Assembly: GCF_015595035.1 (NCBI RefSeq)
Contig: NZ_JADNRN010000001.1
Location: forward strand, 1,178,001-1,242,000
Length of the DNA stretch: 64,000 nucleotides
Direction: 5' to 3'
Origin: Marinibium conchae
Lineage (GTDB): Bacteria > Pseudomonadota > Gammaproteobacteria > Enterobacterales > Alteromonadaceae
The notes beneath the pieces were generated by a model that worked only from the letters and a program-made list of their open reading frames with translations, was not told where the DNA came from and ran no database searches. A program made the translations under genes and the position numbers. Below, one piece after another: positions 52,883 to 62,900 of this stretch. Position 1 is the first letter of the stretch. Each line of letters begins with the position of its first letter.

Positions 52883-54961
52883 ATGACAAACAAGCCTCGC
52901 GCATTTAAAAAGTCAACTTTAGCAGCAGGAATAGCTGCTTTGATGGCTACCTCTTCACAAAGCGCTTTTGCTGCTGATTGGAATTTTGGCGATTTATCGA
53001 TCACCTTCGATTCAAATTTTACGCTCGCTACTAGCATTAGAACAGAAGATCGGGATTTTAATTTAATTGGCCATAGTAACCAACCAGGACTGGATTGGAC
53101 TGGTTATAACGCAGCGACTAACGTTATTTATCCGTCTGCCGATGTTTGGGCCCTTACAGACGGTGCTTACTCTACTAACGGCGATTTGGGTAACCTTAAC
53201 TATGATAAAGGTGATGCATTTTCGACTCAATTTGTTGGCTTACATGAATTAGACGTTAACTACGGCGACTTCGGTTTCTTTGCTCGCGGATTTTACTTCT
53301 ATGATTTCGAAAATAGCGATAACGAAAGAGCATACGCAAACCCAATCAATGGCGACATATATGACCCTTGCCGTGACTCACAAGCAAGCGATGAGTTATG
53401 TAGCGATTTCCGTATGTTAGACGCTTTTGTTTATGCCGATTTCTATATTGGCGAGATGCCTGTAACACTTCGCTTGGGCGACCAGGTGGTGAGCTGGGGT
53501 GAAAGTACCTTTATACAGCATGGTATCAATACTACAAACCCTGTAGACGTAACTCGTGCCAGAGCACCTGGCGCAGAATTAAAAGAAGTATTCATTCCCG
53601 TGGGTATGTTGTTTGGCTCGATAGGTCTGACAGACACGGTGAGCTTAGCTGCGTATTACCAGTATGAGTATGAGCGTTCATTGTTACCGGTGGCAGGAAG
53701 CTATTTTGCTGGCAATGACTTTGCAGGTGAGGGTGGTTCTTATAATAACATTCAGCTTGGCTTTACCGGCAACCCTGACATTGACTCAGCGACCCTTATT
53801 TCAGAGCTTAACAATTTAGGCGCCGCCTTAAGACAAGGTGCTGATCCTGCTCTTATTGGCCAAGCATACCTAGCGTATCCTACCAAAGTGGCTGTGCGTG
53901 CTCCAAGTGACGCGGCGCACAATGAAGCGGACGACCAAGGGCAGTACGGGGTAAAATTAACTTGGTTTGCCGAAGAGCTGAACGAGACTGAGTTCAGTTT
54001 TGTACATATCAATTACCACAGTCAACGACCATTGGTCGCTGGTATTACGTCAGACTTTAGCGCTGAGGCTATACAGCAAGACTTAGCCCTGATCGCTGGC
54101 GAAGGTATCACGCGTGATAATTTAACTAGACTAAATGCATTTACCAAATCAGAGTTTGATTATCCTGAAGATATCAAGCTTTATGGCGTGAGTTTCAACA
54201 CTAACGTTGGCGAGACAGCGTTAGCTGGGGAGATCGCATATAGGGTGGATGAACCTTTGCAGATAGATGATGTCGAACTTCTGTACACAGGTATGCCAGA
54301 GCAGCTCGCTAATGCTGGCTTACGCCCAGATTTAGCTGGAATCTCTCAGTTGAACAATATCGGTCGCAACGTTGGCCCGGGTCAAACAGCGGAAGGTTTC
54401 TTATTAAGTGATACTTGGCAAGCACAAATGACTGCTTCTCATGTTTTCGGCCCGAGATTTGGTGCGGATAACTTCATATTGTTGGGTGAAGCTGGTTACG
54501 TCAAAGTGTTAGACATGCCAGACCCTGACGTTATTCGTTTAAATGCTCCTGGTACTTCGCGCACACCATCGTTAGAGCCGGTGCGGAATGCTAGCGGTGA
54601 CATTATTAGCAACAGAGCCGGTTTGCACACTGGTCTATCTGATGGCCCTGAAACCAATCCCTTCGGTACTGCCGGCGCTTGGGGTTACCGATTACTGGCT
54701 GTAGCAGATTACAATAACGTATTCGCAGGAATTAACCTTCGCACTAGAGCAACTTTTTCTCATGATGTGAATGGAACGACTCCGGATCCACTTTTCTTAT
54801 TTTTAGAAGACAGAAAATCTGCAAATATATCATTTACCTTTGATTATTTGAGCAGATGGTCGGCAACGGCTTCTTACAATGCATTTTGGGGTGGTATCGG
54901 TACTACCAATGCATTAGCTGACCGTGATTTCGTGTCATTCAATATTAAATACGCAATTTAA
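52883..54961 (+). CDS. DUF1302 outer-membrane beta-barrel protein
   Basis: A 692-residue exported protein. I use ATG 52883 with TAGGA upstream; the longer frame from 52817 lacks a signal-like start. A Sec signal peptide ends at SAFA (about residue 31). The mature part is rich in alternating hydrophobic strands, with LRLGDQVVSWGEST (near 195-210), a hallmark of the DUF1302 family, and ends in a beta-strand (FVSFNIKYAI), in line with an outer-membrane barrel. The family is usually encoded next to DUF1329, as here. The transported molecule is not known; lipid or other hydrophobic compounds are the working hypothesis. Confidence 0.88.
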   Translation: MTNKPRAFKKSTLAAGIAALMATSSQSAFAADWNFGDLSITFDSNFTLATSIRTEDRDFNLIGHSNQPGLDWTGYNAATNVIYPSADVWALTDGAYSTNGDLGNLNYDKGDAFSTQFVGLHELDVNYGDFGFFARGFYFYDFENSDNERAYANPINGDIYDPCRDSQASDELCSDFRMLDAFVYADFYIGEMPVTLRLGDQVVSWGESTFIQHGINTTNPVDVTRARAPGAELKEVFIPVGMLFGSIGLTDTVSLAAYYQYEYERSLLPVAGSYFAGNDFAGEGGSYNNIQLGFTGNPDIDSATLISELNNLGAALRQGADPALIGQAYLAYPTKVAVRAPSDAAHNEADDQGQYGVKLTWFAEELNETEFSFVHINYHSQRPLVAGITSDFSAEAIQQDLALIAGEGITRDNLTRLNAFTKSEFDYPEDIKLYGVSFNTNVGETALAGEIAYRVDEPLQIDDVELLYTGMPEQLANAGLRPDLAGISQLNNIGRNVGPGQTAEGFLLSDTWQAQMTASHVFGPRFGADNFILLGEAGYVKVLDMPDPDVIRLNAPGTSRTPSLEPVRNASGDIISNRAGLHTGLSDGPETNPFGTAGAWGYRLLAVADYNNVFAGINLRTRATFSHDVNGTTPDPLFLFLEDRKSANISFTFDYLSRWSATASYNAFWGGIGTTNALADRDFVSFNIKYAI

Positions 54962-54971
54962 GGACGTAGTA

Positions 54972-56336
54972 ATGATTAAAAAATTAGGTTTAATCGCAGC
55001 GGGTTTATCAGTTGCACTTGCTGGGCAGTCACTTGCTAAAGTGTCCGAAGCTGAAGCTGCTAAACTTGGCAAGGAACTTACGCCACTCGGTGCAGAAAAA
55101 GCAGGTAATGCAGATGGTTCAATTCCCGCATGGACAGGCGGCATTACTGAGCTGCCTGCAGGCTACAAGCCTGGAGATTTTCATATCGACCCATTCGCAG
55201 ATGATAAAGTCTTATTCACTATAAGCGCTGCAAATTATAAAGAATATGCAGAGTTTTTAAGTGACGGCCAGAAAAAATTGTTTGAGACTTATCCTGACAC
55301 CTACAAAATGCCGGTATACCCAACTCGTCGTTCTGCGTCAAACCCACAGCATGTGTATGATGCAACGCTTGCAAACGCAACCAGAGCAGAGTTGTTGGAT
55401 GGCGGAAATGGTATCAAAGGGGCTGCAATCGGTATTCCTTTTCCAATACCACAAAATGGCTTAGAGGCAATATGGAACCATACACTTCGCTATCGTGGTG
55501 AAGCTGTACAGAGAAATGGTGGTCAGGCCGCCGTTACCGCGGGCGGCGATTTTAACGTAATTGGCTTCGATGAGCAGTTACTTATTAAGTACGCTGAGGC
55601 CGACACGACACCAGAATCTTTGGCTGCTGAGAATATTCTCTTCAAGTTTAAGCAAAGCGTTACTAGCCCAGCAAGGCTTGCAGGTACAGCGCTACTCGTG
55701 CACGAGACTGTTGATCAGGTTAAGGAGCCACGCCAGGCATGGACATATAATACTGGTCAACGTCGTGTTCGTCGTGCGCCAAATATTGCTTATGATGCTC
55801 CAGGAACAGCTGCTGATGGCCTCAGAACGACTGACGATTTTGACATGTATAATGGTTCTCCGAATCGTTATGATTGGAAACTCCTTGGCAAAAAAGAGCT
55901 ATATGTTGCGTATAACAACTATGCATTGCATAGTGACAATGCGAAATATGAGGATATACTTACGAAAAATCATATCAACCCAGAACTTACACGTTTCGAA
56001 AAGCACCGTGTGTGGGTTGTTGAAGCAAACTTAAAAGAAGAGTTTCGTCACACTTATCAGAAGCGTGTATTTTACATCGATGAAGATAGTTGGCAGATTC
56101 AAGTAGCCGATATGTATGATAATCGCGGCGAGTTGTACAGAGTAGGTATTGCGCACGGCGTAAATTACTATGAAGTTCCAACGCAATGGTCTACTCTTGA
56201 CGTATACCACGACCTCAACTCCCGTCGATATTTGGCGATTGGTTTGGATAACGAAGAGCAAATGTACGACTTCACTATCAGGCCAGACGAAAAAGAGTTT
56301 ACACCTTCAGCACTGCGACGCGCAGGCCGAAGATAA
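54972..56336 (+). CDS. DUF1329 periplasmic protein (LolB-like fold proposed)
   Basis: A 454-residue exported protein starting at ATG 54972 behind AAGGAC, 10 bases after the DUF1302 stop. Signal peptide ends QSLA-K (about residue 22). LGKELTPLGAEKAGNADGSIPAWTGG (positions 31-56) is the invariant opening of DUF1329 proteins; WTYNTGQRRVRRAPNIAYD and YDWKLLGKKELYV are further family blocks. From memory the family is placed with LolA/LolB-like folds, which bind acyl chains, so a periplasmic shuttle for a hydrophobic ligand is plausible but unproven. A terminator follows at 56348. Confidence 0.9.
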   Translation: MIKKLGLIAAGLSVALAGQSLAKVSEAEAAKLGKELTPLGAEKAGNADGSIPAWTGGITELPAGYKPGDFHIDPFADDKVLFTISAANYKEYAEFLSDGQKKLFETYPDTYKMPVYPTRRSASNPQHVYDATLANATRAELLDGGNGIKGAAIGIPFPIPQNGLEAIWNHTLRYRGEAVQRNGGQAAVTAGGDFNVIGFDEQLLIKYAEADTTPESLAAENILFKFKQSVTSPARLAGTALLVHETVDQVKEPRQAWTYNTGQRRVRRAPNIAYDAPGTAADGLRTTDDFDMYNGSPNRYDWKLLGKKELYVAYNNYALHSDNAKYEDILTKNHINPELTRFEKHRVWVVEANLKEEFRHTYQKRVFYIDEDSWQIQVADMYDNRGELYRVGIAHGVNYYEVPTQWSTLDVYHDLNSRRYLAIGLDNEEQMYDFTIRPDEKEFTPSALRRAGRR

Positions 56337-56347
56337 GAACGAAATAG

Positions 56348-56376
56348 ACGGTTGGCTTAGCCAGCCGTTTTTTTTA
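56348..56376 (+). terminator. Terminator between DUF1329 and the YCF48-like gene
   Basis: ACGGTTGGC pairs with GCCAGCCGT (one U-G) around TTA, followed by eight T. It lies 11 bases after the DUF1329 stop and 15 bases before the next ATG, so it would end or attenuate transcription inside the four-gene locus. Confidence 0.85.
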
Positions 56377-56390
56377 ACCACGGTGTAATA

Positions 56391-57434
56391 ATGTCATTTA
56401 AAACAAAAATAATTACAGTTAGTTGCTTAGCGGCTCTTAGTTTCGGCGTATCTTCAGAGAGTTCTTTTCCGGCGCCTTTAGTTTCTCAGTCTCTATTGCT
56501 TGATATCCATCAAGAAGACCAACAAATATTTATAGTTGGTGAGCGAGGTCATGTTTTGTCTAATCAGGGCGATAGCGATTATGTTCAAGTTATTGTCCCT
56601 ACAAAAACTACGCTTACTGCGGTTACACAGGTAGGGTCAAAAATTTGGGCTGTTGGTCATGATGCGACCATCATTCATTCCAGTGATGGCGGCAAGACCT
56701 GGGAAGTACAATTATCATTACCTGAATTAGATAGGCCATTTCTAGACATTGTATTTTTCAATGATGTCGAGGGTGTAGCGGTGGGGGCCTATGGTCTGTT
56801 TTATCGCACGATAGATGGCGGTGAGTCCTGGTCAAAAGAGCTCCACGCTTCGGTGTTAGCGGCTAGTGATATAGAATATTTAGATAGTATAAAAGATGAT
56901 CCTACGTTTTATGAGGAAGAGCTAACGTTTATATTACCTCACTTCAATCGTTTATTCATTGATGACAGCGCTTTGCTGATGGCCGGCGAAGCAGGTATGC
57001 TAGCGCGAAGTGAAGACCGAGGGCGGTCTTGGACTCGTTTAGACATCGACTATGAAGGCTCTTTTTTTGACGTTCAAACCCTTCCGAACGGTGTTACCTT
57101 AGCGGTAGGTCTGCGTGGCAACGCTTTTGTTACAAAAGGCAACGAGAGTGAATGGCTTCGGTTGGAGAGCTGTGTAACCACTTCTTTAAACTCTATTGTG
57201 GCAAATGGTGGTAAAACCCTTGTCGTCGGTAATAACGGTATTGTTCTTTCACTCGATACACAATTATTACAGAGTGATAAACAACAAACTGCGGACAGTG
57301 AGGGTTGCGCGAAGCATATTGCAATAGAGCAACTGAACAGCGGTATAAATGATGCGATCATGAACGGTGATGTAAACGACAAAGTGTTAACAGCTGTCAC
57401 CGCCTCCGGAATTAAGAAAGTTGAGTTAAACTAA
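56391..57434 (+). CDS. YCF48-related beta-propeller protein
   Basis: A 347-residue exported protein (signal peptide about 1-22). It consists of repeats with the form AVGHDATIIHSSDGGKTWE (near 87-105), AVGAYGLFYRTIDGGESW and MLARSEDRGRSWTR, typical of YCF48/BNR-like seven-bladed propellers. YCF48 assists photosystem II assembly in plants and cyanobacteria; in non-photosynthetic bacteria such proteins often sit beside RND permeases, as here. It is separated from the MMPL gene by three bases, so the two are co-translated in effect. A role as periplasmic assembly or docking factor of the permease is inferred. Confidence 0.85.
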   Translation: MSFKTKIITVSCLAALSFGVSSESSFPAPLVSQSLLLDIHQEDQQIFIVGERGHVLSNQGDSDYVQVIVPTKTTLTAVTQVGSKIWAVGHDATIIHSSDGGKTWEVQLSLPELDRPFLDIVFFNDVEGVAVGAYGLFYRTIDGGESWSKELHASVLAASDIEYLDSIKDDPTFYEEELTFILPHFNRLFIDDSALLMAGEAGMLARSEDRGRSWTRLDIDYEGSFFDVQTLPNGVTLAVGLRGNAFVTKGNESEWLRLESCVTTSLNSIVANGGKTLVVGNNGIVLSLDTQLLQSDKQQTADSEGCAKHIAIEQLNSGINDAIMNGDVNDKVLTAVTASGIKKVELN

Positions 57435-57437
57435 TTT

Positions 57438-59759
57438 ATGACAACTATAATAAATCAAATAGAGAAAGCTGTTTTTAGGCACCGTGTCATTGTCATCGCT
57501 TTCTTTACCCTCATTACGGCATTTTTGTTGTATAACGCATCTCAGTTAAAATTAGATGCTGGTTTTGAAAAAAACATCCCACTCAATCATGAGTATATGC
57601 AAACCTACATGAAACATCGCCAAGACTTTGGTGGTGCCAATAATGTGTTGGTATCAGTGTGTGATAAAAATGGCAACATTTTTAATCAAAACTTTTTCGA
57701 TACTTTGAAAGACGTCCATGACCAAGTCTTTTTCATTAATGGCGTAAACAGAGCTCTGGTGACTTCCTTGTTTTCACCCGCAACGCGATTTACAGAGATT
57801 GTAGAAGGCGGCTTTTCCGGTGGCCCCGTAATTCCTGCCGATTTTGATTCATCTAATCCTGCAGCTTTAGATGTCGTTAGAAAAAACATAGACAAGGCTG
57901 GTATTGTTGGTCGTCAAGTAGCGAGCGATTTTTCCTGCGCTATGGTCACAGCTCAATTGCTAGATATTGATCCAGAGACAGGGTTGCAACTCGACACACT
58001 TGCTTTAGCTTCCGAGCTTGAAGAACAGTTACGTGGCGTATACGAAAACGAACTCACTTCTATTCACATCATCGGTTTTGCAAAAATGATCGGTGACGTG
58101 GCTGAGGGTGCTAAAGACGTATTACTGTTTTTCGCCATTGCTATCGCTATTACAGCTATCATGGTGTTCTTCTTTTCTAAGTCGATTATGCTGACAATTT
58201 TGCCATTATTGTGTTCAATAATCGCTGTAATATGGCAGTTAGGTCTATTAACACTATTTGGCTTTGGGCTTGATCCAATGTCAATCTTAGTGCCTTTCTT
58301 AGTATTTGCTATTGGTGTGAGCCATGGTGTTCAGATGATTAATGCCGTGGGTAAAAAAGCAGCTGCGGGAGTGGATGTCAAAATTGCGTCGCAACATGCA
58401 TTTAGAACATTGCTTATTCCTGGTGGCATTGCATTACTATCAGACACCGTAGGATTCATGACTTTACTCGTGATCGACATCGGTATTATCAGAGAATTAG
58501 CGATAACCGCGAGTATGGGTGTTGCAGTGATCATCCTTACGAATTTGTTATTACTACCTGTGCTTATGTCCTTTGTGAAGGTTTCCGAAAAGTACAAAGC
58601 AAGGTTTAAAGATAGTGAGCAGAACAAAAAAGACATTTGGGATTCTGTTGCAAAATGTGCAAGCCCTAAAGCCGCCATCGTGATTGTTGCTATTACTGCC
58701 ATATTATTTGCACTTGGTTTTATGCAATCGCAAAAAATGAAAATTGGTGACCTTCACGCGGGAGCGCCTGCTTTGCACGAAGAGTCTCGTTATAATCAAG
58801 ATACCTTCCTGATTACTGACAAATACGAAATAACGGTAGATTACATTTCGGTTATTGTTGAAACAAGCGAGAACTCTTGTACTGAGTTTTCGACCATGAC
58901 CGCAATGGACGAATTTCAATGGAAAATGGAAAATGTGCCAGGCGTGCAATCCGCCATTTCTTTAGCTTCTGTTGCTAAGCGTGTAAACGCCGGTTACAAC
59001 GAAGGAAACCCGAAATGGGAAGTGCTTCCGAGAAATCAATCGACGATGGTCCAAGCGATCAGTCGTGTACCAACCTCAACTGGTTTGCTAAACAGAAACT
59101 GTTCTGTGATGCCAATTATATTATTTATGGAAGATCACAAAGCAGAAACCATTGAAACCGTTGTCGCAGCAGTAAAAGAAGTAGCAACAGAGTATGAAAC
59201 TGATACTTTGAAATTCAAGTTAGCCTCAGGACCGGTAGGTGTGATGGCAGCGACGAATGAAGCGGTCAAGGAATCTCAAGACCCCATGCTATATTATGTG
59301 TTTGGAGCGGTTATTGTTTTATGCTTAATTAGCTTTAGATCGCTGCGAGCCACACTTTCAGTAGTTATTCCACTTTACGTGGTATCGATACTGGCCCAAG
59401 CATTAATGACCTTCCTTGAAATTGGTCTAACAGTATCAACTCTACCTGTTATTGCTCTAGGGGTAGGAATTGGGGTTGATTACGGTATTTACATTCTGTC
59501 AACAATGACAATAAAACTTCGTGAAGGCTTGAACGTACAAACGGCTTATTTACACGCGTTGAAAGAGCGCGGAAGTGCCGTGTTGTTTACCGGAATTACG
59601 CTTGCTATAGGTGTGAGTACCTGGGTTTTCTCTACGCTTAAATTCCAAATGGATATGGGTATATTGTTAACATTTATGTTTATTGTGAACATGTTAGGGG
59701 CGATTATTGTACTTCCAGCCATTGCTAGACTATTGTGGTTTACATCGGAAGAAAAATAA
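57438..59759 (+). CDS. RND superfamily permease (MMPL/HpnN-like)
   Basis: A 773-residue inner-membrane protein with twelve predicted helices in two halves, each preceded by a large periplasmic loop (about 32-228 and 432-630). The second half carries GVGIGVDYGIYILS with Asp681, the probable proton-coupling residue; the equivalent place in the first half reads GVSHGVQM without Asp. This short RND type, with no adaptor gene, includes MmpL3 and hopanoid transporter HpnN, which move lipids. Its partners here are the DUF1302 and DUF1329 proteins. A GNRA-loop terminator follows, separating it from the glutamate dehydrogenase gene. Confidence 0.9.
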   Translation: MTTIINQIEKAVFRHRVIVIAFFTLITAFLLYNASQLKLDAGFEKNIPLNHEYMQTYMKHRQDFGGANNVLVSVCDKNGNIFNQNFFDTLKDVHDQVFFINGVNRALVTSLFSPATRFTEIVEGGFSGGPVIPADFDSSNPAALDVVRKNIDKAGIVGRQVASDFSCAMVTAQLLDIDPETGLQLDTLALASELEEQLRGVYENELTSIHIIGFAKMIGDVAEGAKDVLLFFAIAIAITAIMVFFFSKSIMLTILPLLCSIIAVIWQLGLLTLFGFGLDPMSILVPFLVFAIGVSHGVQMINAVGKKAAAGVDVKIASQHAFRTLLIPGGIALLSDTVGFMTLLVIDIGIIRELAITASMGVAVIILTNLLLLPVLMSFVKVSEKYKARFKDSEQNKKDIWDSVAKCASPKAAIVIVAITAILFALGFMQSQKMKIGDLHAGAPALHEESRYNQDTFLITDKYEITVDYISVIVETSENSCTEFSTMTAMDEFQWKMENVPGVQSAISLASVAKRVNAGYNEGNPKWEVLPRNQSTMVQAISRVPTSTGLLNRNCSVMPIILFMEDHKAETIETVVAAVKEVATEYETDTLKFKLASGPVGVMAATNEAVKESQDPMLYYVFGAVIVLCLISFRSLRATLSVVIPLYVVSILAQALMTFLEIGLTVSTLPVIALGVGIGVDYGIYILSTMTIKLREGLNVQTAYLHALKERGSAVLFTGITLAIGVSTWVFSTLKFQMDMGILLTFMFIVNMLGAIIVLPAIARLLWFTSEEK

Positions 59760-59775
59760 TTTTGCTTAGTTATTT

Positions 59776-59802
59776 AAAAAAAGGCCGAAAGGCCTTTTTT
59801 TT
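59776..59802 (+). terminator. Terminator after the MMPL gene
   Basis: AAAAAAAGGCC pairs with GGCCTTTTTTT around a GAAA tetraloop; the T run continues to 59802. It ends the four-gene locus. Confidence 0.9.
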
Positions 59803-59946
59803 ATGCACTTTAAGAACATGCGTATTCACTTTGTAAATATTTGGTTAAATAGTGCTTTCAAATGCTACATATTTTCGAGAAAATACCGATATACAAAGAG
59901 ATAAGGCTCATTCTAACTCTATAAACACAACTAAAAGAGAAATTAA

Positions 59947-62900
59947 ATGTCGGTTACAAAGCATCAACATTCTGTTTTACTCGAACGTGTATTCTCCCTA
60001 ATAAATGAAAAAGTCGATAATGGCGATGCTGAGCTTATACAGCAATTTGCATCTCTGCTTTTTAAAAATATGTCATTTGAAGACATAAATGGTCGCAGTG
60101 ATAGCGATTTGTATGGTGCTACATTAAGCCTTTGGCAACTCATGCAATCGGACATTTCCGCAAAGCCTCGTATAAAAGTGTTCAACCCAGAAATAGCCAA
60201 ACACGGATGGCAGTCTTCACATACTATTATTGAAATCATAATTAAAGATATGCCATTTCTCGTAGATTCAGTAAGAATGGCAATAAATCGCTTTGGTATT
60301 TCAGCTCATCTATTGCTTCACTCTCCGATGCATTTGCAAAGAAATAAAGACTTAAAGGTAACAGGTTTCGTTGATAGCAAAGCTAAGGCAGCTAAAACCT
60401 CGTCAGAAACTGTCTTTTTGATCGAAATTGATCGCCAAGCGAAGCAAGCTGACATTAATGCATTAAAAGCTGAATTGCATTCAGTTGTTGATGAAGTGTC
60501 ATTGTCAGTTGCAGATTGGCAGCCCATGCGAGAGCAGCTTGCTAAGATCACAGCCGGGTTCGAAAAGTCCAATTCACAGGCGCCAGACGCGGTTAAATCA
60601 CAGAGCAAGACTTTCCTGAATTGGCTAAATGATCACAATTTTACCTTGATGGGCTATCGCTATTACGACGTTAAAGCAGTACAGGGTGATCATCGCTGGA
60701 TCCCAAACAACGAATCTAGTCTTGGCTTGATGAAAAATTCTATCAATGATCGTCAACGACTTCTGTCGGCACTGCCAGCCAGTGCAAGAGATGAGGCTCT
60801 CAGCAACAATCCACTAATATTAACTAAAACAAATAGTCGTTCTCGGGTGCATCGTCCAGCATACATGGATTATGTGGGTATCAAAGAGTTTGATAAACAT
60901 GGACAGGTTATTGGTGAGCATCGCTTCTTAGGGCTTTATTCAGCGAGTTTTTACAATAGCAGCGCAACCGACTTACCCATGCTAAAGGAAAAAATAGACC
61001 GCATGTGCGGAATATCCGGCTTCGACAAAGGCACCCATGCCTACAAAGCTTTCGTTAATATTGTAGAAACCTATCCTCGCGATGAACTGCTGCAAACCTC
61101 TGATGAAGAGCTTGCGCAGATCGTGCTCGGCATTTTTCAAATGCAGGAACGTGGTATCTCTCGTTTATTTGTTCGCAAAGACGTTTTCGGCCGTTTTTAT
61201 TCATGTTTAGTTTATGTACCAAGAGAACGCTACAACACTCAATTACGTCGTGAAACACAAGCGCTCTTAAAGCGTTCTTTTAGATCCGACGAAGAAGTGG
61301 AATTTAACACTTACTTCTCTGAGTCGGTCTATGCTCGCACGCATTACATCGCTCGAGTTAAAAATAATAATATGGAGTTTGATGTGAAAGAGATAGAAGA
61401 TAACTTGATAGAGCTGACTAAAACATGGCAAGACAAGTTGGCAGCTAAAATCACATCGGCCCATGGTGAAGCAAATGGTAAGGCCTTGCAGAAGAAATAC
61501 GGCTCTGCGTTTAGCCGCAGTTATGCAGAACAGAATTTACCAAGTGCGGCTCTTGTTGATATGGACCGAATCGAGTTACTCAACGACGACAACCGCTTAG
61601 ATATCCTTTTCTATCGTCCACAGGAAGAGAGTGCAGAAAGCGAAATGGTGAAGTTAAAGTTATATCACCGTAATGTGCCAATACACTTAAGTGATGTCCT
61701 TCCGATGCTTGAAAATTTCGGCTTACGTGTCATTGATGAAAGTCCGTACAGAGTCACAGATGATGAAGCTAAGGTTAGTTGGATAATGGATTTTTCCATG
61801 CTTCACAAAAACGGCCAAAACTTCGAGATGGAAAAGGCGCAAGAGCTCTTCCAAGATGCGTTTTCCAAAGTGTGGAAGAAGTCGTTGGAAGATGACGGAT
61901 TCAACCGACTGATTCTAAGCGCCGGCATAACCGGTCGAAATGTCACGATATTGCGCGCATATGCTAAATATATGAGGCAAATAGGTACATCCTTTAGTAT
62001 CGACTATATGGCCAATACCTTGGCAAACTATCCCGATATTGCGACTGATATTGTTGATCTGTTCAGATTGAAATTTTGCCCAACAAATACAGGTAGCGCA
62101 AAATCGCAAGAGAAAAAGGTGCTTACTTTATCGGATAAAATTTTATCGAAGCTAGATAAGGTCTCTAATTTAGACGACGATAGAATTATTAGACGCTACT
62201 TAGAATTACTCAATGCAACGCTGCGCACTAACTTCTACCAACCTGACAGTGACGGGAATGAGAAAGCTTATATTTCCTTCAAATTATTGCCAAGCGAAAT
62301 TAGCGAAATGCCGCTACCTTTGCCTAAATTTGAAATATTTGTTTATTCACCTCGTATTGAGGGAGTGCATCTTCGCGGCGGTAAAGTGGCTCGTGGCGGT
62401 TTACGTTGGTCAGATCGTCAGGAAGATTTTAGAACCGAAATCCTTGGCTTAGTAAAAGCTCAGCAGGTTAAAAACACAGTAATAGTGCCAGTGGGTGCGA
62501 AAGGCGGCTTTGTGTGCAAAGCAATGCCAGAAAACGCCACGCGTGCGCAGATGCAAGAAGAAGGACAGGCTTGTTATAAAATTTTTATTCGAAGCTTATT
62601 AGACATTACAGACAACATTGTTGAAGGCAATATTGTAGCTCCAAAAGATGTCGTACGTCTTGACGAGGACGATCCGTATTTAGTAGTCGCTGCTGATAAA
62701 GGCACTGCTACATTTTCTGACATTGCAAACGGTATCTCTGAAGAGTTTAAGTTTTGGTTAGGTGATGCATTTGCCTCTGGCGGCAGTGTTGGTTACGACC
62801 ATAAGAAAATGGGGATTACCGCAAGAGGAGCATGGGAATCGGTCAAAAGACACTTCCGAGAAATTGGTGTTAATTGTCAAACAACACCTTTTACTTGTGT

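Noticed and set aside
55561-56034. 157-codon plus-strand frame inside the DUF1329 gene
   Set aside because: Out-of-frame reading of a conserved gene, with no start signals.
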